Shown here piece by piece: positions 1 to 5,651 of a stretch of DNA of 5,651 bases; positions within the stretch are counted from its first letter, which is position 1; every line of letters starts with the position of its first letter. Position numbers and translations under genes: made by a program. This DNA is from Spirochaetaceae bacterium (GTDB lineage: Bacteria; Spirochaetota; Spirochaetia; SZUA-6; Bin103). The notes beneath the pieces were generated by a model that saw nothing but the letters and a program-made list of their open reading frames with translations, was not told where the DNA came from and did no database searches. Location: positions 1-5,651 of the forward strand of contig JAPPNY010000082.1 of the NCBI GenBank assembly GCA_028818385.1, in the 5' to 3' direction.

Positions 1-1
1 C

Positions 2-673
2 GACCGGTTGCCGAAATCTGTCGAACGAACCTACCCTACGCCTGAACAGTTACCCGAGGTCAAGGAAGGGCTGGTCCCGCAGACGATCTGGACGTACCGG
101 GACGTGGGCCATACCCAGGACGCGAAGAAGATGCTCCTGCAGATCTTTCCCGACGATCTCCCAGTTTTCACGACGAAGCCGGTCGAGCTTCTGAAACGTA
201 TCCTGCTCCTTTCGACGGACAAGGACTCTATCGTTCTGGACTCGTTCGCAGGTTCCGGGACCACGGCACATGCCGTTCTCGCGCTCAACCAGGAGGATGG
301 CGGCAACCGGCGGTTCGTACTGATCGAATGCGAGGATTACGCCGATTCGATCACCGCGGAGCGGGTGCGCCGGGTGATCAAGGGTGTGCCGTCCGCGAAG
401 GACGCCAACCTGAGGGCTGGACTCGGCGGCTCGTTCAGCTACTTTGAGCTCGGTGGCCCGATGCAGCAGGAGTCGCTGCTCTCGGGCGGAGATCTTCCGG
501 ACTACGAAGCGCTCGCGGGCTACGTGTTCTTCACCGCCACCGGCGACCAGTTCGATCCCGGCAAGATCGACCGTGAGACCGGATTCATCGGCAGAAGCGA
601 GCGGGGCGACGTGTACCTGATCTACGAACCGGACCGCGAGCGGATCAAGGATCTGGCGCTCACGCTCGACTAA
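2..673 (+). CDS. mod: Type III restriction-modification Mod subunit (adenine-specific DNA methyltransferase), 5'-partial and cut short by an in-frame TAA
   Basis: This is the C-terminal part of a site-specific DNA N6-adenine methyltransferase. It transfers a methyl group from AdoMet to adenine in the recognition site, and in Type III systems it also supplies sequence recognition for Res. The frame is open to the left edge, so the TTG at 8 is not the true start. Visible motifs are DVGHTQDAKK (101-130), the KPVELLKRIL segment before the methylase core, and the AdoMet motif I DSFAGSGTT (239-265). Next comes the family-typical FVLIECEDYADSITAERVRRV stretch, about 316-378. In this class motif I lies C-terminal to the catalytic DPPY motif, which should lie upstream of the window. 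Reading stops at TAA 671-673, although homologous-looking sequence continues in the same frame. The res gene follows on the same strand, as expected for Type III. The family call is secure; whether the protein is functional is not. Confidence 0.88.
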   Translation, partial: DRLPKSVERTYPTPEQLPEVKEGLVPQTIWTYRDVGHTQDAKKMLLQIFPDDLPVFTTKPVELLKRILLLSTDKDSIVLDSFAGSGTTAHAVLALNQEDGGNRRFVLIECEDYADSITAERVRRVIKGVPSAKDANLRAGLGGSFSYFELGGPMQQESLLSGGDLPDYEALAGYVFFTATGDQFDPGKIDRETGFIGRSERGDVYLIYEPDRERIKDLALTLD

Positions 674-901
674 GCCCGCTCGCTGCCCAAGCCGAAGGGG
701 ACCAACCGGCTCGTGTTCGCGCCCACCAAGTATCTGGACCAGGAGTTTCTGGATCAGTACCGCATCACGTTCTGCCAGTTGCCGTTCCAGATCTACCAGG
801 CGATCGACGCGCGTCGGCGGACGGCGGCGGCCAGCCCGCACCATGATCCTCAAGGAGTATCAACAGCGCGCGCTGGCCGCCGTGCGCGGCCTCCTGGATG
901 A
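674..901 (+). pseudogene. Remnant C-terminal end of Mod downstream of the in-frame stop
   Basis: Immediately after the TAA at 671-673 the same reading frame stays open to TGA 899-901. It encodes ARSLPKPKGTNR and then FAPTKYLDQEFLDQYRI and CQLPFQIYQ, which by recall resemble the end of Type III Mod proteins. I read it as the detached tail of the mod gene rather than an independent gene. A GTG at 713 could in principle start a 62-residue peptide, but no ribosome binding site supports it. The last 59 bases (843-901) overlap the start of res in a different frame. The Arg/Ala/Pro-rich residues there look less constrained and may be a non-essential extension. No frameshift is seen, so a single base change or a base-call error would explain the break. 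Confidence 0.7.
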
Positions 902-3374
902 GCTTGCGCGTCAGCGCGACAGGGCGGAGAAGGTACGGCGGGTCGAGCCGGAATTGAGGCTGGATTGGGCGCGCGAAGCCTGGGAGAAGGCCGTGCCGGC
1001 GCGTCCGTACACCAGACGCACCACCGGCATCGGTGAGCCACTCCCGTCGTTCTGCCTCAAGATTCCCACCGGCGGCGGGAAGACACTACTCGCGACGCGC
1101 GTGATCGATCTGGTGCACAGCAAGCTGCTCTACCGCCAGGCCGGGTTGGTGCTGTGGATCGTGCCCACGACTCAGATCTATCGCCAGACGCTGGCGGCCC
1201 TGAAGGACCGCGACCATCCGTACCGCCAGCAGCTCGACCTGGCATCGGCCGGACGGACGATGGTCCTGGAGAAGACCAGCGTCTTCCGTCCGGCGGACGT
1301 GGCCGAAAGTCTCTGCATCCTGATGCTGATGCTCCCGTCCGCAAACCGTGAGACCAAGGAGCAACTGCGGATGTTCCGCGACAGCGGCGGGTTCGACCGG
1401 TTCTTTCCGGGGGATGACGACGCCGCCGGGCATCGCGCCGTGCTGGAGCGCGTGCCGAACCTGGACACCTTCGAGGGCAGCGGCTTCTGGGGCCGGCAGG
1501 TCAAGACGTCGCTCGGCAACACCCTGCGGTTGCTGCGCCCGATGATCGTGCTGGACGAGGGGCACAAGGCGTACAGCCGCAACGCAAAGGCCACGCTGGA
1601 GGGGTTCAATCCATCGCTGATCGTGGAGCTCTCGGCGACCCCGACCACCGAGGCCAACGTGCTGATCGAGATATTCGGCCGCGATCTGAATGCGGAGGAG
1701 ATGATCAAGCTCGACCTGCACATCAGGAATCGGTCGAGCACGAGTTGGAAGGACACCCTGTTGGCGGCCGTCGAGCACCGGGCAAAGCTGGAGGAGCATG
1801 CTAGGCGGCATGAGGCCGACACCGGCATGCGCATTCGCCCGATCTGCCTGATCCAGGTGGAGCGCACCGGCCGCGACCAGCGGCAGCCTGGCGTCGTGCA
1901 CGCCGAGGACGCGCGCGAGTACCTGATGGAGCATCCCGACATCGGCGCGGAGCAGATCGCGGTCAAGACCAGCGCCCGCGACGACCTGAAGGAGGTGGAT
2001 GACGCTGGCGGCTTGCTGGCGCGGGATTGCCAGATCCGTTTCATCATAACGAAGCAGGCCCTTCAGGAAGGGTGGGACTGCGCCTTCGCGTACGTGCTGG
2101 CAATCCTCACGCGCCCGAGTTCCAAGAGTGCGCTGACGCAGCTCGTGGGTCGCATCCTGCGCCAGCCCTACGCGCGCAAGACCGGCAACCGCTGGCTCGA
2201 CGAGAGCTACGTGTTCTGCTTTCAGCGCCAGAGCGTCGAGCTGCTGCGGGAAGTGCGCCGCGGATTCGATCGCGAAGGGCTCGGCGACCTGCAGCCCAAG
2301 CTGGCCGATGACGGCGACAGCCCCATGGAGCCGGCGGAACCGGTCGTACGACGGCAACGAGCGCGCTTCCGGCGGGCGGCGCGCGATCTGGTGCTTCCGG
2401 CGTTCATGATTCGCGACGGCGGCGCCTGGCGGCCTGCGCACTACGAAGCCGACATCCTGTCGCGCACGCCGTGGGACGAGGTCGACGTGACACCGCTCTA
2501 CGATCTTCCGCTCGGCGAGCGGCCGGGCGACGACATCCAGATGCAGGTCGGGGTGGACGGCGGCGTTGCAGCGGGTTTCTCGCATGCCGCTCCTGACCGT
2601 CGCGGAGCCGGCGGACGCCTGGACCACGCGTTCGCCGCCAGCCACCTGCTGGACGTCATGCCGAATCCGTGGCGAGGCAGCGAGGTGGCGCGCCGCGTGT
2701 TCGGCGCGCTTCTGGACCGGCATCCGCGTGCCCTCGTGGTGAGCAACTACGGCTTCGTCCTGGAGGAGTTGCGCAAGCGCCTGGAGGTCGAGCGCGATCG
2801 GCTGGCCCGAGCCGTGTTCATGGACCTCCTCGAAGCGACCGAAATGCGCTTCATCGTGGCGGCCGAGGACTTGGGCTTCAACCAACTGCCCCGGCAGATC
2901 CGCACTGTCCCCGACCGGCAGGCCAACCGCGAGGACGGCGTGCCATACCAGCTCAATCTGTTCGACCGCACCGACGAAAGCGAACTGAACGAGCTGGAGA
3001 ACCGGGTGGCGACCTTCCTCGACCGGCAGGAGCGCCTGTTCTTCTGGTACCGCAACCGCCCGCGCCAGGACTACTACGTGCAGGGCTGGAGGCGAGGGCG
3101 GATCTACGCCGACTTCATCTTCACGCTGAGACCGGACAACCCCGACGCGGCCGACCCGTTCCACCAGGTGTTCGTGGTCGAGACCAAGGGCCTGCACCTC
3201 AAGGAGGCCGCCGACACCGAGTACAAGCGCTCGGTCTTCGACATCTGCTCCGCCCACGCGACACGGCGCGACTGGGCCGAGTTCGTGCCGGCGATGCGCG
3301 GCAAGGGCATGCGCTTCGAGGTGGTCGACGAGGCGGAGTGGCAGCGCCGCCTGACCGAGTTGCTCGCTCGTTGA
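843..3374 (+). CDS. res: Type III restriction endonuclease Res subunit (SF2 helicase/translocase plus PD-(D/E)xK nuclease)
   Basis: An 843-residue protein that, in complex with Mod, hydrolyses ATP to move or signal along DNA and cuts near unmethylated sites. It opens with MILKEYQQRAL, typical of the family N-terminus. Helicase motifs appear in order: Walker A PTGGGKT (residues 75-81), motif Ia-like LWIVPTTQIYRQT, Walker B/motif II DEGH (238-241), motif III SATP (264-267), LQEGWD (407-412) and motif VI QLVGRILRQ (433-441) with the arginine residues. The C-terminal nuclease is seen as D757 in YADFIF and E780-T-K782 in VVETKG, a PD-(D/E)xK pattern. The length suits the family, being slightly shorter than EcoP15I-type Res. 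No frameshift or lost motif is visible, so the gene looks intact. The ATG at 843 has no Shine-Dalgarno sequence within about 12 bases and lies inside the residual mod frame, so translational coupling to mod is likely. With mod interrupted, both activity and expression are uncertain. Confidence 0.95.
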   Translation: MILKEYQQRALAAVRGLLDELARQRDRAEKVRRVEPELRLDWAREAWEKAVPARPYTRRTTGIGEPLPSFCLKIPTGGGKTLLATRVIDLVHSKLLYRQAGLVLWIVPTTQIYRQTLAALKDRDHPYRQQLDLASAGRTMVLEKTSVFRPADVAESLCILMLMLPSANRETKEQLRMFRDSGGFDRFFPGDDDAAGHRAVLERVPNLDTFEGSGFWGRQVKTSLGNTLRLLRPMIVLDEGHKAYSRNAKATLEGFNPSLIVELSATPTTEANVLIEIFGRDLNAEEMIKLDLHIRNRSSTSWKDTLLAAVEHRAKLEEHARRHEADTGMRIRPICLIQVERTGRDQRQPGVVHAEDAREYLMEHPDIGAEQIAVKTSARDDLKEVDDAGGLLARDCQIRFIITKQALQEGWDCAFAYVLAILTRPSSKSALTQLVGRILRQPYARKTGNRWLDESYVFCFQRQSVELLREVRRGFDREGLGDLQPKLADDGDSPMEPAEPVVRRQRARFRRAARDLVLPAFMIRDGGAWRPAHYEADILSRTPWDEVDVTPLYDLPLGERPGDDIQMQVGVDGGVAAGFSHAAPDRRGAGGRLDHAFAASHLLDVMPNPWRGSEVARRVFGALLDRHPRALVVSNYGFVLEELRKRLEVERDRLARAVFMDLLEATEMRFIVAAEDLGFNQLPRQIRTVPDRQANREDGVPYQLNLFDRTDESELNELENRVATFLDRQERLFFWYRNRPRQDYYVQGWRRGRIYADFIFTLRPDNPDAADPFHQVFVVETKGLHLKEAADTEYKRSVFDICSAHATRRDWAEFVPAMRGKGMRFEVVDEAEWQRRLTELLAR

Positions 3375-3405
3375 CGCAGTATGGGACACGACTCATCCCT
3401 GCCGG

Positions 3406-3434
3406 TTGATGCCCCGTCCCGGTCGGGGAATACT
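3406..3434 (+). promoter_or_regulatory. Candidate sigma70-type promoter with an inverted repeat filling the spacer
   Basis: TTGATG (3406-3411, 4 of 6 matches to TTGACA) and AATACT (3429-3434, 4 of 6 to TATAAT) are separated by exactly 17 bases. The spacer (3412-3428) is itself an inverted repeat: CCCCG, a 7-base centre TCCCGGT, then CGGGG. Transcription would begin near 3441 and give a leader of about 20 bases before the redoxin gene start. The repeat could be an operator, or a weak hairpin at the end of the res transcript; no U-run follows it. The hexamers are only moderate matches and the host sigma factor is unknown. Confidence 0.3.
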
Positions 3435-3452
3435 CGACTTGACAGAACCCGA

Positions 3453-3458
3453 AGGAGG
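3453..3458 (+). promoter_or_regulatory. Strong Shine-Dalgarno site of the redoxin gene
   Basis: AGGAGG lies five bases before the ATG at 3464. This is the only well-formed ribosome binding site in the window at suitable spacing. It fixes the start of the thioredoxin-like gene and suggests it is translated independently of res. Confidence 0.85.
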
Positions 3459-3463
3459 AACCG

Positions 3464-4054
3464 ATGGCCTTTACCCTTGAAATCGGCGACCGTGCGCCGG
3501 ACTTCTCCCTGCCCGCCGTCGACGGCAAGACCTACACCCTGGACGACTTCGCCGGCAGCGCCACGCTGGTGGTCGTCTTCTCGTGCAACCACTGCCCGTT
3601 CGTGATCGGCAGCGAGGACCGCATGAACGCGTTCGCGGCTGACTATGCGCCGCGTGGCGTGGCCATGATCTCGATCAACTCGAACGAGACCGACAACCAT
3701 CCCGACGACTCGTTCGAGCACATGGTCACCCGCGCCGCGGAGAAGGACTTCCAGTTCGTGTACGCCCGCGACGAGGACCAGAGCGTCGCCCTGGCGTACG
3801 GCGCGCTGCGTACCCCGCATTACTACCTGTTCGACGCGGACCGCAGGCTGCGCTACACCGGCCGCATGGACGACGATCCCCGCGACGCCGCCAACGCGCG
3901 CACGCACGAGCTGCGCGACGCCGCCGATGCGGTGCTGGCGGGCTCCGCCGTCGCGGTCGAGCTCACCAACCCGCTCGGCTGCAACGTCAAGTGGGCTGGC
4001 CAGGACGCGCACTGGATGCCGGCGGAGGCGTGCGACCTCGTGCAGGCTTCATGA
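3464..4054 (+). CDS. Thioredoxin-fold redoxin family protein (AhpC/TSA-like) with a CNHC motif
   Basis: A 196-residue protein with a thioredoxin-like redoxin domain, probably a cytoplasmic thiol oxidoreductase or peroxiredoxin-like protein; the substrate is unknown. The N-terminus has the redoxin signature GDRAPDFSLPAVDGKTYTL (residues 8-26). The strand VVVFS leads into C41-N-H-C44-P-F, a CxxC active site at the usual place. RTPHYYLFD holds the expected cis-proline (P118). A third cysteine, C173, lies in the C-terminal GCNVKW segment, which I recall as a recurrent tail in this subfamily. No signal peptide or membrane segment is seen, unlike the membrane-anchored ResA/TlpA reductases. The start is fixed by AGGAGG five bases upstream. 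The PLP enzyme gene begins within a few bases of the stop, so the two are probably co-transcribed. The fold call is firm; peroxidase versus reductase activity cannot be decided. Confidence 0.9.
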   Translation: MAFTLEIGDRAPDFSLPAVDGKTYTLDDFAGSATLVVVFSCNHCPFVIGSEDRMNAFAADYAPRGVAMISINSNETDNHPDDSFEHMVTRAAEKDFQFVYARDEDQSVALAYGALRTPHYYLFDADRRLRYTGRMDDDPRDAANARTHELRDAADAVLAGSAVAVELTNPLGCNVKWAGQDAHWMPAEACDLVQAS

Positions 4055-4061
4055 CGCGGAG

Positions 4062-5462
4062 GTGATCGGCGCTTACCTCGATCCGACGGGCGCGCCGCCG
4101 GACCGGCCGCAACTGTCCGCGATGGATGCCGCCACCCGCGGGCTGCACGAGGGCATCGACGCCGCGATGCACCGCACCGGGGTGCCGTACCTGCATCCGG
4201 ACGGAGAGACGATCCAGCTCGACCTGCTCGGCAGCGGCCCCATGGTGCGCTGGCAGGAGCGCAAGCAGGAGTTGATGTTCCTGGGCTCCGCGTGCTGGTC
4301 GGAACAGCCGCAGATCTATGGGCGCTACGGCACCACGGTCTCGCGGCGGCTGCTGGCGTGGGTCCGCGAGCTGGAAGGAGCCGAGGCGGCGGTGCTCACC
4401 GACACCGGCATGCAGGCGTGCGCGCTGTTGTTCGACGCACTTCTGGAGCCGGGCGACCACGTGGCCTGCGCGCGCGGCGTGTACAACAAGAGCAAGGCGT
4501 ATCTGAGCCGGCTGACCACGCTGCTCGGCGGCGAGTTGACGCTGGTGGACGACCTGAGCCACGCGGGGCTGGCCGCCGCGCTGCGGCCGGAGACGCGGCT
4601 GTTGTTCGTGGAGACCTACACCAACCCGCTGATGCGGGCCGTCGACCCGGAGGCGCTGGCGCGCGCCGTGGGCGAGGTGCGCGCGGCCGGCGGCGTGCGG
4701 CTGGTGGTGGCGCTCGACAGCACCATCGCCAGCCCGTGGGGGCTGGCGGAGCCGGCGCTGCGCTGGGAGGGCGTGGACGTGGCGGTGGTGTCCGGCACCA
4801 AGGCGCTGGCCGGACAGGACCGCGACATGTGGGGCTACCTTGCCTCCGACGACGTCCGCCTGCTCAACGGCGTGATGGACCTGCAGGCGATGCGCGGCGG
4901 CATCGCCGACTGGCGGCGCGCCACCGTGATCCTGGACGGCCTGGGCCAGGCCCAGTCGCGGTTCCGGCGGCGCTGCGCCACCGCGCGGGCGGTGACCGCG
5001 TTTCTGGCCGCCCATCCGCTGGTGGAGGCGGTGTTCCATCCCACGGCGCCCGGCCATCCGGACGCCGCCGTGATCGCCCGGCACTACACCGAGCCGGGCT
5101 CGATCGTGAGCTTCCGGCTGCGCGACGCAGACGAGGCCGAGACCCGCCACTTCTGCGACGTGCTGGCGATGTGCGGGGTGCTGCGCTACGCGCTGAGCTT
5201 CGACGGGCTGGCCACCAAGCTCAACCACCACCGCTCCGTGTCGGAGTACTTCACCGCCGAGGAGGAAGTCCGGCGCATCGGCGTGGACCGGCTGGTGCGG
5301 CTGGGGATCGGCGTCGAGCATCCCGACGACCTGATCGCCTGCCTGAACTGGGCGCTTTGGCACCGTGAGGATGTCGGTGCGCCGGAGGTGGAGGCATGGC
5401 AGGCCGAGCGCGCCGCATCGCTGGGACTCGCCTCGCCCGGAAGCCTCGGATACCCGCTGTGA
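4062..5462 (+). CDS. PLP-dependent Cys/Met metabolism family enzyme (cystathionine gamma-synthase/beta-lyase-like)
   Basis: A 466-residue fold-type I PLP enzyme if started at GTG 4062. The family acts on sulfur amino acids and related substrates (cystathionine synthesis or cleavage, methionine gamma-lyase, sulfhydrylation); the reaction here is not assignable. Family landmarks are YGRYGTT (86-92, matching the family Y-x-R), TDTGMQA (113-119, matching SSGMAA), D219 in ALDSTIASP (pyridine-N contact), VSGTK with the PLP lysine K247, and RLGIGVEHPDDLI with R413 (matching the carboxylate-binding Arg of vRlSvGiE). Oddities are SGTK instead of the commoner SxTKy-GH context, no hPAsxTH motif (NHHRSVSEY instead), and an unusual long segment before YGR. 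The start is uncertain: GTG 4062 sits 7 bases after the redoxin stop but overlaps GGAGG, and ATG 4122 (446 residues) has no ribosome site. The frame is open back to 3927, but that stretch is a shadow of the redoxin gene. GC is very high (about 78-80% in sampled rows). Confidence 0.88.
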   Translation: MIGAYLDPTGAPPDRPQLSAMDAATRGLHEGIDAAMHRTGVPYLHPDGETIQLDLLGSGPMVRWQERKQELMFLGSACWSEQPQIYGRYGTTVSRRLLAWVRELEGAEAAVLTDTGMQACALLFDALLEPGDHVACARGVYNKSKAYLSRLTTLLGGELTLVDDLSHAGLAAALRPETRLLFVETYTNPLMRAVDPEALARAVGEVRAAGGVRLVVALDSTIASPWGLAEPALRWEGVDVAVVSGTKALAGQDRDMWGYLASDDVRLLNGVMDLQAMRGGIADWRRATVILDGLGQAQSRFRRRCATARAVTAFLAAHPLVEAVFHPTAPGHPDAAVIARHYTEPGSIVSFRLRDADEAETRHFCDVLAMCGVLRYALSFDGLATKLNHHRSVSEYFTAEEEVRRIGVDRLVRLGIGVEHPDDLIACLNWALWHREDVGAPEVEAWQAERAASLGLASPGSLGYPL

Positions 5463-5651
5463 TTTCTGTAACAGACCAATCTCGGCATCACATGCCCCAA
5501 ACCGTGAGCGATTCACCTGCGGATTCGTCGCTCCACATCCTCGTGACTGACGCTGCCCTGGCTGACGCAACGGGCGCAACCCTGCAAACCGTGCAAAGGC
5601 GAGCCTTTTGCAAAACCACCGAGATAGCCGGATTACTGAGAGGATAGAGGC
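5463..5651. other. Intergenic tail, lower GC, no convincing gene
   Basis: After the PLP gene the composition falls to about 52-53% GC in two counted lines. A 51-codon frame runs from ATG 5492 to TAG 5645-5647, but it lacks a ribosome binding site, and its third positions are only roughly 60% G/C by hand count, unlike the neighbouring genes. The nonamer CAAACCGTG occurs at 5498-5506 and 5585-5593. TGCAAA occurs at 5583, 5592 and 5609. CTGACGC occurs at 5547 and 5562. I see no recognisable repeat family or mobile element end. Confidence 0.5.
5593..5611 (+). terminator. Weak hairpin, possible terminator of the redoxin-PLP unit
   Basis: AAAGG (5595-5599) pairs with CCTTT (5604-5608) around a CGAG loop. 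GC (5593-5594) can pair with GC (5610-5611) across a one-base bulge. The descending arm runs into TTTT before GCAAAACC. The stem is short and lies about 130 bases past the PLP stop codon, so terminator function is only possible. Confidence 0.2.

Noticed and set aside
1086..3389. 767-codon open frame on the minus strand opposite res
   Set aside because: It lies entirely antisense to a gene with full helicase and nuclease motifs. Its translation is rich in H, R, A, V and L with no recognisable motif, as expected of a shadow frame in GC-rich DNA.
2669..3409. 246-codon plus-strand frame within the 3' part of res
   Set aside because: The translation is Arg/Gly/Pro/Ala-rich and out of frame with res, whose nuclease motifs at 3111-3188 are in the other frame.
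3439..3444. Perfect TTGACA hexamer just before the redoxin gene
   Set aside because: A -10 element 17 bases downstream would fall at about 3462, on the start codon, so it cannot drive this gene in the usual way.
3927..4061. Upstream extension of the PLP frame into the redoxin gene
   Set aside because: The extension encodes an Arg/Ser/Thr-rich stretch that is an out-of-frame reading of the redoxin C-terminus.
4051..4065. ATGA overlap at the redoxin stop as the start of the PLP gene
   Set aside because: The ATG at 4051 is in the wrong frame and meets TGA after four codons (4063-4065).
4292..5368. 358-codon plus-strand frame inside the PLP gene
   Set aside because: Extreme Gly/Arg/Ala composition is typical of a +1 shadow of a very GC-rich gene, and no family motif is present.
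3987..5579. 530-codon open frame on the minus strand opposite the PLP enzyme
   Set aside because: Low-complexity His/Arg/Gln/Ala-rich translation, no domain motifs, and antisense to a gene with clear PLP signatures.

Overview
The window comes from a high-GC bacterium. My row counts run from about 52-57% GC in sampled lines of the first gene to about 78-80% in the last gene. The codons end mostly in G or C, and three of the four genes stop with TGA. Nothing here fixes the species. No rRNA, tRNA, CRISPR array or transposase was found.

Positions 1-3374 hold the end of a mod gene followed by a complete res gene of a Type III restriction-modification system, both on the + strand. The Mod (adenine-specific DNA methyltransferase) fragment enters from the left edge and carries the AdoMet-binding motif DSFAGSGTT. 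It is cut by an in-frame TAA at 671-673. The same frame then continues with what looks like the rest of the Mod C-terminal domain until a TGA at 899-901. The mod gene therefore looks like a recent nonsense allele, or a sequencing error. The 843-residue Res subunit starts at 843 inside that residual mod frame. It has a full set of superfamily 2 helicase motifs and a C-terminal PD-(D/E)xK nuclease. Mod supplies DNA recognition and methylation, while Res supplies ATP-dependent translocation and cleavage, so the state of mod decides whether the system works.

Positions 3375-5462 hold a separate, probably chromosomal, two-gene unit. After an 89-bp gap with a candidate promoter and a strong ribosome binding site comes a 196-residue thioredoxin-fold (redoxin/AhpC-TSA-like) protein with a CNHC motif. 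A PLP-dependent enzyme of the Cys/Met metabolism family (cystathionine gamma-synthase/beta-lyase-like) follows within a few bases and has several atypical motif variants. The tight spacing suggests co-transcription. A redox or sulfur link between the two proteins is only an inference.

Positions 5463-5651 are lower in GC (about 52-53% in two sampled lines) and appear non-coding, with small repeats and a weak hairpin. I do not see a convincing new multi-gene system. The points most worth a second look are the interrupted mod gene, the atypical PLP enzyme and the inverted repeat that exactly fills the candidate promoter spacer.
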